Source of the DNA: Verticillium longisporum
Taxonomy: Eukaryota > Ascomycota > Sordariomycetes > Glomerellales > Plectosphaerellaceae
NCBI GenBank assembly: GCA_019188255.1
Contig: JAETXT010000007.1
Span: 1,240,001 to 1,304,000, forward strand
Reading direction: 5' to 3'
Length of the DNA: 64,000 nt
Below, piece after piece: positions 1 through 12,443 of the stretch (positions within the stretch are counted from its first letter, which is position 1; each line of letters starts with the position of its first letter). A model generated the notes under the pieces. The model was not told the DNA's origin. It searched no databases and was given only the letters and a program-made list of their open reading frames with translations. A program made the translations under genes and the position numbers.

Positions 1-243
1 CAGCTACCTGACCGAGCTCGTCAAGGGCATGACCCTCGAGGAGGCCGGCCGCGTCAAGAACACCCAGATCGCCCAGGAGCTCAAGCTGCCCCCGTCAAGC
101 TGCACTGCAGCATGCTCGCCGAGGACGGCATCAAGCCCGCCATTGCCGACTACTACACCAAGAACCCCAAGGCCAAGACCACCAACCTCGCCGGCACCGG
201 CAAGACGACGCCCCTGGCTGACGCCGTCGCCGCCACGGCTTGA
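1..243 (+). CDS. isu1: Iron-sulfur cluster assembly scaffold (ISU type), 3' part
   Basis: This is the C-terminal end of the mitochondrial scaffold on which [2Fe-2S] clusters are built from cysteine-desulfurase sulfur and iron. The visible sequence runs from SYLTELVKGMTLEEAG through KNTQIAQELKLPP and then, in another frame, KLHCSMLAEDGIKPAIADYY, which are signature blocks of the family. The Cys of KLHCSMLAED is the third conserved cluster ligand; the first two lie upstream of the window. The reading frame breaks in a five-C run at 89-93, where six Cs would join the two halves exactly. After the join the protein ends at the TGA at 241-243 with a tail of about 30 residues rich in Ala, Thr and Lys that goes beyond the conserved domain. 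The break is probably a sequencing deletion, because the gene is essential in fungi. Family assignment is confident; the paralogue (ISU1 or ISU2) cannot be told. Confidence 0.9.
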   Translation, partial: QLPDRARQGHDPRGGRPRQEHPDRPGAQAAPVKLHCSMLAEDGIKPAIADYYTKNPKAKTTNLAGTGKTTPLADAVAATA

Positions 244-275
244 GCGGGTTGCTTGGATGTACGATGAAGAAGATG

Positions 276-309
<34 letters not shown>

Positions 310-944
310 CGCCTTGGGGACGGGAGTTTGGAATGGCGAGGCGGGTGGTTGTGGTTTTTGCTGCCGAACGGAAAGGTTCAATGATACCGGAGTTACAGGG
401 AGAAACTGGATTTCAACATGGAATTTTCATCTGCTTCGCGGACGTTTTGCTATTGGCTTGTGGCTTTCCCCAGTGAGGGAGCCGCACGAGGCTGCAAAAG
501 GACTGGTAGGACGGCTGTTGCTGGAGGTCTGACGATGGACATGTACAGATGAACAAGACTTCACTCAGGAGACTGGACAGAACACGCATGCGTTGCATTA
601 CCTTGGTTGTTTGGCAGATGGGTGATGATCCAGTGATGTGTGCATTGTGAATATGCGTAATGCTCTGTTGACGACATCTGCACAGATCTAAATCAACTTC
701 ACGTGGGCGCAGAGTACAGCACGCCAGGACATGGCTGCAACCGGACGCTGTCATCACTTGACAGCAGCACCGGCATCCCTTCGGTGTTCATCATTGATCA
801 TGTCAACTCGGATCCACATCGTGATGAGCCTTGTAAATCGATCCCCTCCATCATGTCAAGAGAATCTCGCCACAATTATCAACCTGATAAAGAACCCAAA
901 CCCCAAGTCACATGCTTCGAGATGAACACCACGCTCTCGACGAT
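244..944. other. Convergent intergenic region
   Basis: The region between two convergent genes holds both 3' UTRs. Apart from the (TG)n tract it shows no coding signal in any frame: the small reading frames here have no recognisable domain or splice logic. Confidence 0.6.
277..306 (+). repeat. (TG)15 microsatellite
   Basis: About fifteen uninterrupted TG units lie 34 bp past the ISU stop codon, so they are probably in its 3' UTR. Confidence 0.95.
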
Positions 945-1997
945 TCAGTCTCCATAATGAACATGCACAGGTGGCGGCCGTCTCGTGGTATCCGGCCCCT
1001 CCGACCCCGAATGCCGCGACTCCGAAGACCGCCGCGACTCGGCCGCGCTGCTTCGCCTCGACAACTGGCCCCTGCTTCTCGAACCCGACGACGTCTCCGA
1101 TGCGGTCTCGGCCCTGGCGAAATGCAGGAAAATCGCCCTGACCATGATCCCGACGACCACGACCAACGGGATCATCTGCGCAGCATCGGCCACGTCGTTC
1201 ACGTCCGGTATGCGGTTCCAGACAACGGTCATCTGGACGGCAGCCGTCAGGGTCGCCAGGACAGCAAGCTTGACAAAGGCTTTGGCGTCTTGGACCAAGG
1301 CGATGTGGAGGCGTCTAGCACGGCGTCAGCGCTCGGGACAGAATCCATTTGCCCCCCCAAAAAGAAAACGGAGGGCGAACCTCGTCTTCCGCCGCCTGCG
1401 ACGCTCTTCCCACACGGGGATTCTCCAGCCCGCTTTGACGAGCATGATGCCCGCGCAGGCGAGCATGGTGGCGATGCATAGCAGGGCATGAAACGCCACG
1501 AACAGACTGTTGCCCAGACGCACGGGGGCAAAGAAGAAGCCGACGTGGGCGCCGCGGCACGCGTCGTCTTCGTCGTCGGTGGGCACGCGACTCGTCCAGA
1601 ACCACGTCCCCAGACCCGCGAGCGCGAGTAGCAGCGCAAAGTCGAGCCCCCTGAAGGCCGGGCTCGGCGTCTCGCGCGACCAGCGCAGCGGGTCGTACCG
1701 CGCGTGGCAGCGCGTCGCCGCCTTCCAGAGCCACAGCGGCGCGAGCGGCAGGTAGAGGCCCGTGACGAGGAGGAGCGCGATGTAGACTTCGACGGGCGCC
1801 AGGTGCGCGGCAGCGAGCTGGGCGACGAGGCCCAGGAGCGTCGCGGCGGAGAGGAGGAGGCCCAGGAGGCGGACGTCGCACATGTCGGCGATCTCGATGT
1901 ATTCCGCTGCCAGGGCGCCGAACCACTGCAGGTAGAAGGCGAGCCGGATGCCGAGGCCGTAGAGGCTGGGACGGCCGACGGCCTGACAGAGTTGCAT
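945..1997 (-). CDS. Multi-pass membrane protein of unknown function
   Basis: Two exons (1997-1381 and 1314-945) give a protein of 328 residues. The 66-bp intron has donor GTTCGC, branch site GCTGAC and acceptor GCTAG. Its length is a multiple of three, and it removes the only in-frame stop between two halves that are otherwise open. The start was chosen at 1997 (MQLCQAVGRPSLYGLGIR). The protein has about six or seven hydrophobic segments (for example AAEYIEIADMCDVRLLGLLL, ALLLALAGLGTWFW and LVVVVGIMVRAIFLHF) and a charged, Ser/Arg-rich C-terminal tail of about 50 residues that is likely cytosolic. The pattern resembles uncharacterised fungal integral membrane proteins. I recognise no transporter signature and assign no function. 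Confidence 0.75.
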
Positions 1998-3937
1998 GGC
2001 GGGACAGACTCGATGGGTGGCCGGGCGGGTGCGATGCTGTTACACGGGGGTACGGGGGGATCGAGCATCTTCGCGGCACGAAACGGGGATAGGGGCGCAC
2101 TTGTAGACACGCTGAATGATCTGGTTCTGTACCATGGGCGGCTAGCAAAGCTTGTCGTGCCTCACGGAGGAGCATCATGGGGACGTTGGACATTGCCAGC
2201 GAGGTCTGACATGCATGGCGATGTGTACGATGCTGGACGGGTCAATGTACTGGCCTGGCAGTGTTGCACGGAAGCATGTAGTCTGAGCTGTGTAGCCTCG
2301 TTGGCGCAGGCTACTGGATGTGACGCGAAGAGAAGCTCTTGTGGTGCCTTCTAGAAGCCTCTCGAGTTTCCTTTACAGCGAAAAGGGGGGTACGAAGCCT
2401 GCATGCGGCCGTCAAGGGCTGACCACGGAATGCCACGCGTGGGTTGACTAACCAGGTTTTGATATCATTGACCATCACTCGAATGTGGGGACGTCAAGGT
2501 CGTGGTGCAGTCTTGAAAGCGATGCTGGTGGATTCCGACGGCATACTTGATGTTAAGAACGACTTGATGAGCTTGGCAAAGCACGAAGGCTCCGAGGAAG
2601 CACTTGAGCGGTCTTGTGCTGAAGAAACTCAAGATGATGCTAGTCTGATCGCAGCGCACGTCCAGGTGAGGTGCGAGAAGCAAGCCTGGTATCAACGGGA
2701 CCGAAACGAAGTATTTTTCTTGTGGTTGAAGACTTCGCAGCCACGCTTTCAGCATCTGGAATGGTGCTAGAGTGCGCTTCTCAGACATCATGTCATCCCA
2801 GCTAGGCGTCATGGAAGTCTGGATAACTCGTTCGATGACCACGGCAACGTTCAAAAACGATGCATGCCAGCGACCACATCAGGAATCGCCAACTCGCCAA
2901 GTCACCGAGAGAACTCGAGCATCTCGGTGGCTGGCCTCTGTCGCACCTTGTGGAAGTCTACCATGCCCGTACCCGTTCAACATGGGGAATGTCGCATACG
3001 CAGGCGCCCAATTGCGAGTGTCCACCGGATCGAGAACGTCGTACCGCATGCCATATTCGTTGGATCGGGTCGTACATCAGGTATGGAGCGTAAAGCTTGT
3101 CTTCGAGAAGAATAGAGGGGACGGAACCTCAACATGCGGGGAGTGTGGTGATACTGGTGCAAGGGCCGGACGATGGAGGACTGACACACCGCCTGTCGGA
3201 ATGGCGCCTTGCACTTGCTGTGAGGGGTTAACACAGGGCTGACGGCCCGGTCTCTGCGCTGCTATGAACAATCGGCTGACTTTGAATTTGAAGGAGGCAG
3301 GCAGAATACGACAGCACCTGGGCGGTTGTTTGAATCGATGTGATGTCCTTCTGAATCAGGCGAAGCATACATCACTAGGCCTTCGCTTCTTCGCTTCCTA
3401 TAATAAGAAATCGTGCGAAATGCCGGTCAAGCCGTCAATATTTCCTCCTTCTATCGAGATGCAGAGGTGGGAAGATCGAGGGCTTGGCTTGCTTCCGGCT
3501 GTCGGGCCTTCAGAACCCAGAAGGGGCGCTGTGCGCGAGATTTCTTCCCAAGGTCATAGGGCAATAACGCCAGTTCCAGAGGCATACTGTACGATCCCTC
3601 GTGGGAGGAAGAACAGTCCCGAACATGGCGAAGGTCTGACAAGGGCGTATCAGTCACAGATGTGTCTGACATTACGCCGAAGACTGCGAAGACCACAAGG
3701 AGGCCCGTCGAGGGCGCAAGCGCGCAACGCCACCAGGTGAGGCAAATGGCCCGTCTACAGCTGTCTCTCATCTCTTTTCGAGCTGATGATGCGGCGGCCG
3801 GGGCTGCTCGTGTCCGATATGCCCCGTAGTGCGTTGGCAGAGAGGGCTTGCAGGCGGATCAGGCAAGGTGCCTGCGTTGGGGAGGACGCTGTTGGTAGCT
3901 GTTAATAGATGATTCCAAAAACAACGGGTTTCGGTTT

Positions 3938-3989
3938 CCTGATGGCAGAGCAAAGTTCCAGTGCCTGATGGCAGAGCAAAGTTCCAGTG
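3938..3989. repeat. Tandem duplication of a 26-bp unit
   Basis: Two perfect adjacent copies of a 26-bp unit beginning CCTGATGGCAGAGC lie in the gene-free region. Confidence 0.9.
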
Positions 3990-4338
3990 TTGATCAGCTC
4001 CGCAGCATCGAGTTAATGTCCACAGCACCTTCAAGGCACGGCAATGCTGTCGTGCCGTGCTTGAAGTTTGAGATGTCAGTCTGCACCAGAAGACCACAAG
4101 GCTAGAAGGCCAGAAGGCCAGAACGACCAGGGGCTCTCGGGAGACGCCAAGCGCCAAGAGGCGCCCAAGCGACAGGCGCCAAGGTGCCAAGCGTCTGGCG
4201 AATCACAGGGGGCCAGCATGACTCGAACAGGCTTGACAGGGCGGATGATGGGATGCGACCAACCAGACGCCGGACTCTGTCTCCTTTAGCGGGGCCTTGG
4301 TCCTGCCTTCCAGGAAGGGATATCCAGGCAAGCCAGGA

Positions 4339-4375
4339 AGGCACATTCAGCAAGGCACATTCAGCAAGGCACATG
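4339..4375. repeat. 14-bp tandem repeat, about 2.6 copies
   Basis: The unit AAGGCACATTCAGC occurs twice in full and once in part, without mismatches. Confidence 0.85.
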
Positions 4376-4413
4376 GACAGCCACAACGTCTTGAGCCACA
4401 TCTTGGCCACGGC

Positions 4414-4457
4414 AGGCGAGGAAAGCGCAGGCGAGGAAAGCGCAGGCGAGAAAGCGC
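4414..4457. repeat. 15-bp tandem repeat, about 3 copies
   Basis: The unit AGGCGAGGAAAGCGC occurs twice exactly and a third time with one base missing. Confidence 0.85.
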
Positions 4458-5900
4458 AGGAAGGAAAAGGAAAGCGCAGAACAGAGCAGAAAGAAACATC
4501 CTCCTCCTCTCCAGTGCCGTGTTCCCGTAGCCCATGTTCCCCCTCTCCATAGTCCATACCATGCCAGTCGAGACCATACAAAACACGGCAGATGCCACGC
4601 ACTCCCTGGTACGTGGACACTAGCAGATTAAGCATACAATCAACTCTACCTTGATCCGACGTCGACCGACCACTCTGCTGGCGTCTGAACGAATTGGAGC
4701 CATGCAGCCCGGTCCCGGCATTCTTGTTTCGTCTCTTCAGTATGCTGCGAGACCACGGGCGGAAACAGAGAATGAGAAACAAGGCTCCGAACGCGTCTCA
4801 CGCTGCGCTATTAATGGCTGAGAGGCCAGAGGCCACCACCCCGACGGCCCAAGACCTCTCAAGCCTTGGAAGCATTTATCTTCTGGGCAGTCCCCGTCGC
4901 CTTTGGCTTGGCCAACACCATGCCAATGCTGCGCCAAGTTGCCAACCCTCGCTTTCATTCTTCTCCTGCGCCAGCCAAGTTCGCCAAGTACCTCCATCCT
5001 CGCCGTCAGGTTTCGCCTCGGGAGCGATCATCACCGCCTAGTGAGCCTGCTGCTACTGGTGCTGCTGCTCTGCTCCCGCCACGCAAGCCCTTCCCGGCCA
5101 TCTCTCGTGTTCCCAATATCCCTCGACGCCCAGATCTGCCCAGTCTCCGCCGAGATGTCCGCCCAGCGCCCAGCACCCGCCGCCCAGCGCTGACCTGGTG
5201 GGAATCAGGAATCATGCAACATCACCACTCGTCAGCCGATCGACGGTCCCCCCCCCAGGCCGCCCCCAAAGCCCCTTCTCACTCGCCCTTCTCTCCTACA
5301 CAACTGGTCTGCATCCCCTTACGCGCCAATGCTTGGCTGTGTGAATAGTTTGCTGACCTGGTCTTGTGCTCCAGTCTCACCGCAAGCCATGGTGGCCCCG
5401 AGGGCGAGCCAGCCGCTCTCGCTGTGCCTGTGCCTGTGCCTGTGCTTGTACCTGGTGTCTGCCGTCGTCGTCGCCGTCGCCAGTCCGCTACCAGGCACGA
5501 GAGTGCTTGAGGCTTTGAGGCGATGTACTCTGGTCTTGATGCCCGTCCTCGGGAACGCCCATGATGTAAGGGCTACCGGGCAAGACCTCGTGAGATGATC
5601 CATCCGTCCTTTCCGCGTGCTGGCTCGTGGTCTCGGGGAACGCAGCATGAGAGCACAGAAAAGGGACGTGACAGCAACAGAGACATCCCACAAAAGATGT
5701 GCAACTGGTTACGCACCACCACCACCACCACTACCAATACTAATCAAGGCGGGGGCGGCTCTGACATGAAGCCTTGACATACGTATTCCTGTTTTCTCCT
5801 CCTGCTCATCGCCTCCCGCAGCATCATCGGCAGACAGCTCCATACTACGTCCGGTACATATCACGCAACGTTCACGCAATACGCAAGCAACACTGCACTG

Positions 5901-7325
5901 CCGCCGCGCTGTTACTGTTGCTTCGATACTTCAAAACGTCGCCGGTCTGACCGGCCCTGCCCTCCTCTCCGCCCCCCTAGAATTTCTCGAAACTTGCGGC
6001 GATCACGCACATCTTTCCGAAGGCTCCACGTATTTGCCCTTGGTTCTGGCTCCTGGTATGCTGCGGAGCAAGCCCGCCAGACAGGCTAACGTGGCCCGCC
6101 TCTTTTGATTTCCGTCCCGTCTCCTGACCCATCCATCCCGGACCTTGCTTGTCTTCGACATCGGCCTTGGGTTGGCGCCTTGCATCATCCATCAGTGCCT
6201 CGGGCTGCGACGTGCCTCTACATTGGGTCCCGTCCCTGACCAGACCTCCGCCTCAAACAACAACAGATCGCCCGCCCATAGCGCCTCCCGTCTTTGACTG
6301 CTCTCCGACTCTTTCACATCCCGAGAGTCTCGAGTCACCTTCCCTGGTCCTTTGATACCCAGCATCCTTCACTGTTCTTGTCTTGCCCTGTCTTGATCGG
6401 CCTTGGCTTATCTTCCATGCCGTTGCAAATCATCCCGCACTGCATGTATCAGCATAGTCCGATATATTCTTAGCCTGGAAAGAAAAGATTACTACGACGA
6501 TACGACAGCAAACTCAACAGGGAGGTACCAGTTAGAGCCTCCCTCAAACCCCTCCACCACACAGACGCTCTTGTCGTCACCTCCATCGCCCACCCAGTCA
6601 GATACTGGGGGTACTCTGCACAGAGGCACTCGCCAAGGTGTCCGAGTCGATTTCAAACAGCCATTCTGTCGCATTTCGAGGTCTCAGGTTCCCTGTGGAT
6701 CGCTGCGAAGGAACCGACGTTCACGAAATAAGCTATTTTCTTATAAGCAGCCCGCCTTGCACGCCCAGAGAACCCCAAGAACAACGCATTCCAGCCTTGC
6801 CTCAGAATCACCGTTCCCTTTCACTCTCTTCGACAAGTCTTAACCAAGACTTGCCCTCTGTCTCTCCTTCAACGCTCGCCCCGGTTTGGCGCAGGACACT
6901 ACACGACAGGCAAGGCCCCCATCCCTCCCACCCCACGACCACTGTACTTAGCTGGCGTGGCACTCCCCGGCGGAATAAGAAATCCAGCAGGCCTTGATTT
7001 CTTTCCGACTTCTTGTCATCACTTGAGAGAGTCCACTCTCCTGCGGCTTGCCTGACTGTCTTCCCCACACCAGACCCTCGTCACTCGCCTCTTGCCTCTC
7101 ATCCGCCCCCTGCACCAGTTGCTGTCCTGCAGCCTCTCCTCGGCCTCTCTTTCTATCCACCTACGTTGCGTGGCCAGCCTTTTCCGCGCGTCTTCTCGAG
7201 GCCCTCTCCTCGTCCTTCCGAGCTGCCGCTGTTAGTGAGGTCGAGCTCCTTCGACGACCTGCTTCCTCGCAACTCCTTTCACCGCCAGCATTCTTTGCTC
7301 AGCGTCCTGCTGAACGTTGCCCATC
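5901..7325 (+). promoter_or_regulatory. Probable promoter and long 5' leader of the antiporter gene
   Basis: From about 5.9 kb to the start codon at 7326 the plus strand is strongly pyrimidine-rich (repeated CTC, CCTC and TCTT blocks), the usual look of a filamentous-fungal promoter and 5' UTR. No coding frame is supported. The extent of the leader and any introns within it cannot be fixed from sequence alone. Confidence 0.45.
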
Positions 7326-9325
7326 ATGCCTGATCTCGGCCTCAGCGACCTCAACAGCATTCTGACCATCTTGGGTACGTTTTATGCCAAGAACCAAAGC
7401 AGCTGCCAGGGCGGAATTCTCCAGGATCTCAACCCTTGGCACTGCTGATTGCATCGGCAATGCTGACCCTGACCGTCAACTACAGGTCTTTTCATTGTTC
7501 TTTACGGAGTCATTTCCGTCAAGTTCAAGAACCAGTGGTACCTGGGTGAAGCCCGTATGTCGTCGCCTCTCCCCGAAGTAGGCTGCCGCTCAGTGCTAAC
7601 GCGAACAGTGCCGGCCGTTATCATTGGCATTTGCCTGGGCCCTATAGCAGCGAAGTTCATAGTGTCAGAACGATGGGAAATCCCGAACCAGGACAGACGT
7701 CGGAAATCACTCTGGTCAGTACTCTTTGGTCTCCCCGTTCGTTGCCATCAAGTACTGACTGCTTTCCTCACAGGGCGTCATGCGAGTGATGATTGGCATT
7801 CAGCTGGTCATCGCAGGCTACCAACTGCCCGCTAAATACACCATGGCCCGCTGGAAGGACATGACCCTAATACTAATCCCCGTCATGACAATGATGTGGC
7901 TCTGCACCACCGTCTGCGTCCTGGCGACCATTCCCAAGCTGAGCCTGCTCGCCTGCATGGTCGTCGCAGCCTGTGTCACATCGACCGATCCCGTTCTCTC
8001 GCAGGCTGTCGCAAAGGGTCCGTTTGCCGACAAGTTTGTCGCTCGTCCCGTTCGTGAGGTCATCTCCGCCGAGGCCGGTGCCAATGACGGATTCGGCTTC
8101 CCCTTCTTAATGCTCGCCACCTACCTCATCCGCCATGCCGAGGGCGTCAGCGTCCAATCGATGACGGGTGAGAGTGACGGCGGTCTACACAGGCGTGCCG
8201 GCGATGTCGAGCGCCAGGGCGGCGGCGTCAGTGTGGCCATGGGCAACTGGTTCCTCGAGACTCTGCTCTACTATGTGATCATGGGCGCCGTTTACGGTGC
8301 TGTAGCCGGAACTCTGACTCGCTTCGCGGTCAAGTTCTCCCTCAAGAGGTGAGCCCGAGTGACCCGTGGCAGCAGAGTGTTTGACTGACAGATTGTCCTG
8401 CAGGAAGTGGATCGACAGCGAGAGCTACCTGCTCATCCCCCTCGCCCTCGGATTCCTGATGATCGGCAGCGCTGGCCTCGTCGGCACCAACGACCTGATT
8501 GCCTGCTTCGCCGCCGGGAGCGCGCTCAACTGGGATGGCGAGTACCTCGCCGAGACGCTCAAGCGTCACGACGAGGTCAACTCGAGTATCGACGTCATTC
8601 TCAACTTTGGCGGCTTCATGTACCTCGGCAGCATCTTCCCCTGGGCCGGCTTTCAGAACGCCGAGACCGGCATCACCTACGGCCGCCTATTTGGTCTGGG
8701 ATTCCTCGTTCTCCTGTTCCGCCGCATTCCCGCCATCATGATCACCTATAAGCTGATGCCGCACTCGATCCGAAACTGGAAGGAGGCTCTCTTTGTGGGA
8801 TACTTTGGCCCGATCGGCGTCGGTGCCGCCTTCTACGTCGAGCACACCAAGCACCTGTTCGCCCACCTTGACGAGACGAACGACACGGAAGTGAACGACT
8901 TGCTCCGTGCCCTGTCTCCCGTCGTCTACTGGCTCGCACTCTTCTCCATTGTTGTTCACGGCCTGTCGATTCCCATCCTGAACGCGCTTTACGGCTACTT
9001 TGGCGTCCAGCCGATCCAGGATGACGCTGTCGAGATGCGCCGCAAGTCGGTCCACGTCGCGGCGCCACCCAACGCCATTGAGGGCGACAAGGAGACCTTT
9101 ATCGCCTACAACCGTTTCTCCCGTCCCGTGTTCGACAACAATCAGCTTCCCGACTGGCGCGACGAGAACCCCGAGCCCAGCCTCGACGTGGATCTCGAGC
9201 GACAAAAGTCGGAAGCGGCGCTCAGCGCGCCGCGCACGCCGCGCACGCCGCGCAACCGCAGCAGGAGCAGGAGCACGATTCGCTTCATGGATCGACGCGG
9301 GGCGAACGCGGGCATGGGCATGTAA
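7326..9325 (+). CDS. nha1: Plasma-membrane Na+/H+ antiporter (NHA1/SOD2 type)
   Basis: Five exons (7326-7374, 7486-7554, 7609-7714, 7774-8348, 8404-9325) give about 573 residues after allowing for one missing base. The protein exports Na+ and K+ in exchange for H+ across the plasma membrane. Diagnostic blocks are GLFIVLYGVIS followed by YLGEALPAVIIGICLGPIAA, GVMRVMIGIQLVIAGYQLP, CVTSTDPVLS with the ion-translocating TDP, and SAEAGANDGFGFPFLMLA. About twelve membrane segments are followed by a hydrophilic tail rich in Arg, Ser and Pro. The size is closer to fission-yeast sod2 than to budding-yeast Nha1, which has a very long tail. Exon 3 changes frame at GGG 7675-7677; one more G restores WGNPEPGQTSEITL and the phase-0 junction to GVMRV. 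Donors are GTACGT, GTATGT, GTCAGT and GTGAGC. Confidence 0.92.
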
Positions 9326-10439
9326 GCCGCCAAGATGGCGTGCCAACAAACATGGCCTGCCACTGGTTTGGGGCTTCGCTGCGGTCCCTACGCCCGTGCC
9401 GATAACTACCATCACAATACAAACACCGGCAGCATGCGGAGAAGGATGCTGGCGGGGACTTCGAGGTCGTTTCGCGACGGCAGCTCTACCACGTACGCGT
9501 GGTACTCGAGACTTTTTAGTTGGACGTGGCACTTTTCTCTCGTGTCTTGTTTCATAGATGTGCATGGCCTGGTGCATTGCGAGCTTATTTTTTTCCTGTC
9601 TTGAATACAGGGTGCATCTGCATGAATGATTATTGGCAAGCGAGCTTTTCTTTATGTTTGATTCTGGAACAATCTTGATTTGTGTGACCGGCGTGGCGGT
9701 GGAGTCTGAGCACGGCATAGATAGAATTTAGATCTCATCAGAATACCGGTCACCTTTTCTGCTACGGAGATGTTTACGCCGTGGGACACTTGGCAGCTGG
9801 ATGACCAGATGAAGAGATGGCTTCCATGTCAAGTGTGACGTTCGGAATGCGTCTACTTACGTATCAAAGGTTAGAAGGGTGTCAGCCTCTGACGAACAGG
9901 CCATTGACGTAGTTGAAGTCTCGGCGATGACTGTCCAAGTTTGTTCTTACGTCTCGAGTTGGCTAAGGGAGTGTGGTAACGTATTGGTTTGCATTGTATC
10001 ACAAAGTGTGTCAAGACATTTCAGTCTGGGGGGCAGCTTCATCATTGACATCTCTACCCCAAACAAGCATGAATTCGGTACAGTTCCAAGGCCCAGCCCA
10101 ATATCTAGGCAAGGTCAAGTCGTGGTGTTGAAGTCACGAGTCACGGCCCAATCAACGCAGGCAGACCCCCCTCGCAGACCCTGAACCCCCTTGACCCCCA
10201 CCAGCGCCACCGCCGCCTCTTCGCCATTGACAGCGCTCGATAACGATAAGATAAAGATTTTTTTCTCCATCGCCCGTCGCCCGTCGCCCATCACAGCCAG
10301 ATTGTCCGTTCGGCCTTTCCATCCCGCCAGTCCCACCGCCCCGGGTAAAAAAAGAAGGTTTCCTGCGTAGCCTTTCTCGACGAAAAGAAAGACGCCCTCT
10401 CCTTTCTTCCCTTTTTCGAACAGAAGCAGACATTGCAGA
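9326..10439. other. Intergenic region between antiporter and helicase genes
   Basis: The region holds the antiporter 3' UTR and the helicase promoter. The last 250 bp are pyrimidine-rich on the plus strand. No gene is supported. Confidence 0.55.
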
Positions 10440-11430
10440 ATGGCTGCGACGAAGCGTCTCCTCGCCGAGAGCGAGGACCACAGCGCCGCCGACGATGCGG
10501 CCCCCAGCAAGAAGCAGAAGGTCAAGGACCTGCCCGAGGGCGACGACGAGGCGGCGGCGGCGGCGTTGAAGAAGCAGAGGAAGAAGGAGAAGAAGGCGGC
10601 CAAGGCGGCCAAGGAGGGCGGCGGTGAGGACAAGGACGAGAAGAAGAAGCGCAAGGAGGAGAAGCGCGTGAGGAAGAGGCTCAGGGACGAGGCGGAGAAG
10701 GCGGCTGGCGCGGGCGAGGATGCCCCGATGGCTGATGTCGACGCCGACGCTGAGACGAAGCCCAAGAAGGAGAAGAAGGACAAGAAAGAAAAGAAAGAAA
10801 AGAAGGAGAAGAAGGAGAAGAAAGAAAAGAAAGAGAAGAAGGCCGAGCCACAGAACGGCGCCGCTGTCGCGAGCGCCTCGTACACGCAGTCGGCGGCCCT
10901 GACGGCGGTGCCGCAGGCCGACATTGACGCCTACTTGGCCGAGCAGGCGATTGTCATTGGCGACGACAAGTCGACCAACCTGCGCCCCGTTCTCGCCTTT
11001 GACCAGCTGCCCGTCACCGACCTCCTCGCCAAGTCGCCGTTTGCCGCCTACACCAAGCCGACGCCCATCCAGGCGGCGTCGTGGCCGTTCACGCTGTCGG
11101 GTCGTGACGCCATTGGCGTGGCCGAGACGGGGTCCGGCAAGACGATGGCTTTCGCGCTGCCGCTCGTCGAGTCGATCAGCAAGATGAAGAAGCGGTGCAT
11201 CAAGGCCGTCGTCGTGTCGCCGACGCGCGAGCTCGCCATGCAGACGCACGAGCAGACGGCGCAGCTGGCGGCGCACCTCGGGCTCAAGAGCGTGTGCGTG
11301 TACGGCGGCGCCTCCAGGACGAGCAGCGCGCGCTGCTGCAGCGCGGCGCCGACATCATCGTCGCGACGCCGGGCCGCCTCAAGGACTTCATGTCCGACGG
11401 CACCGTCGACCTGTCGCACAGCCGGTTCGC

Positions 11431-11462
<32 letters not shown>

Positions 11463-12307
11463 AGGGCTTCGAGGACGACATCAAGGCCATCCTCGGCGCC
11501 ATGCCGGCGCGCGAGGCCCGCCAGACGCTCATGTTCACGGCGACGTGGCCCGCGTCGGTGCGCCTGCTCGCCTCGAGCTTCATGGTCGACCCCGTCAAGA
11601 TCACCATCGGCTCGGGCGGCAAGGAGACGGCGAGCGGCGCCGTCGAGCTGCAGGCCAACACGCGCATCACGCAGCGCGTCGAGGTCGTCGACGGCCGCGA
11701 CAAGGAGCAGCGCCTGCTGCAGATCCTGCGCCAGTACCAGGCCGGCCAGGGCCGCCGCGACCGCATCCTCGTCTTCTGCCTCTACAAGAAGGAGGCCACG
11801 CGCGTCGAGGCCTTCCTGCAGCAGCGCGGCATCCACGTCTGCGGCATCCACGGCGACCTGCGCCAGGACCAGCGCACCCGCAGCCTCGAGGCCTTCAAGT
11901 CGGGCGCCACCTCGGTCATGGTCGCCACCGACGTCGCCGCCCGCGGCCTCGACATTCCCGAGGTCAAGCTCGTCGTCAACGTCACCTTCCCGCTGACCAT
12001 TGAGGACTACGTCCACCGCATCGGCCGCACCGGCCGCGCCGGCAAGACGGGCGAGGCCATTACCCTCTTTACCGTCCAGGACAAGGCCCACTCTGGATCG
12101 TATGTCTCTCCCTCTCGACCGTACCCTGTGAACATCTCGCTAACCCGCTCCAGGCTGATCAACATTCTCAAGGGCGCCAACCAGCCCGTCCCCGACGAGC
12201 TCTTCAAGTTTGGCACGACCGTCAAGAAGAAGGCCCACGACACCTACGGCGCCTTCTTCAAGGACGTCGACATGTCGAAGAAGGCGACCAAGATTGTATT
12301 TGATTAA
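10440..12307 (+). CDS. dbp3: ATP-dependent DEAD-box RNA helicase Dbp3
   Basis: Two exons (10440-12099 and 12154-12307) give about 604 residues. Dbp3 is a nucleolar helicase acting in early pre-rRNA processing. The N-terminal 140 residues are a Lys/Glu-rich tract (KKEKK repeats near 10770-10845), typical of Dbp3. The helicase core follows: Q motif with TPIQAASWP near residue 204, Walker A AETGSGKT near 230, PTRELA, VATPGRL, DEAD in [10 protein letters not shown] near 334, TAT near 367, [13 protein letters not shown], and HRIGRTGR near 526. The frame shifts by one near 11316: reading CCAAGG for CCAGG gives [19 protein letters not shown] and rejoins the two halves. The 54-bp intron (donor GTATGT, branch GCTAAC) splits the codon for S in HSGSLINIL. 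The gene converges on RFT1, with 136 bp between stop codons. Confidence 0.93.
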
Positions 12308-12443
12308 GCTAAACTGAATGGGGTACTGAATGGGGTATCTTAACCGGGCGCTACATGCAAGGGGAATTCCCATGCGCGGGGCAGACCAGGCACGTCTCTT
12401 TTCAGAACGATGGAGCGAAAATGGCAGCGGACACGTCCTTCGT

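Larger units (their letters stand above)
1998..5900. other. Gene-free stretch with minisatellites
   Basis: Nearly 4 kb with no reading frame that I can tie to a domain or a spliced gene. The minus strand around 2460-3100 has stretches that read plausibly as protein, such as YAPYLMYDPIQRIWHAV, but they are broken by stops in every frame. They could be a decayed gene or chance. Several short direct repeats (listed separately) lie between 3.9 and 4.5 kb. GC content is similar to that of the flanks, so there is no obvious RIP-type AT island. Confidence 0.5.
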
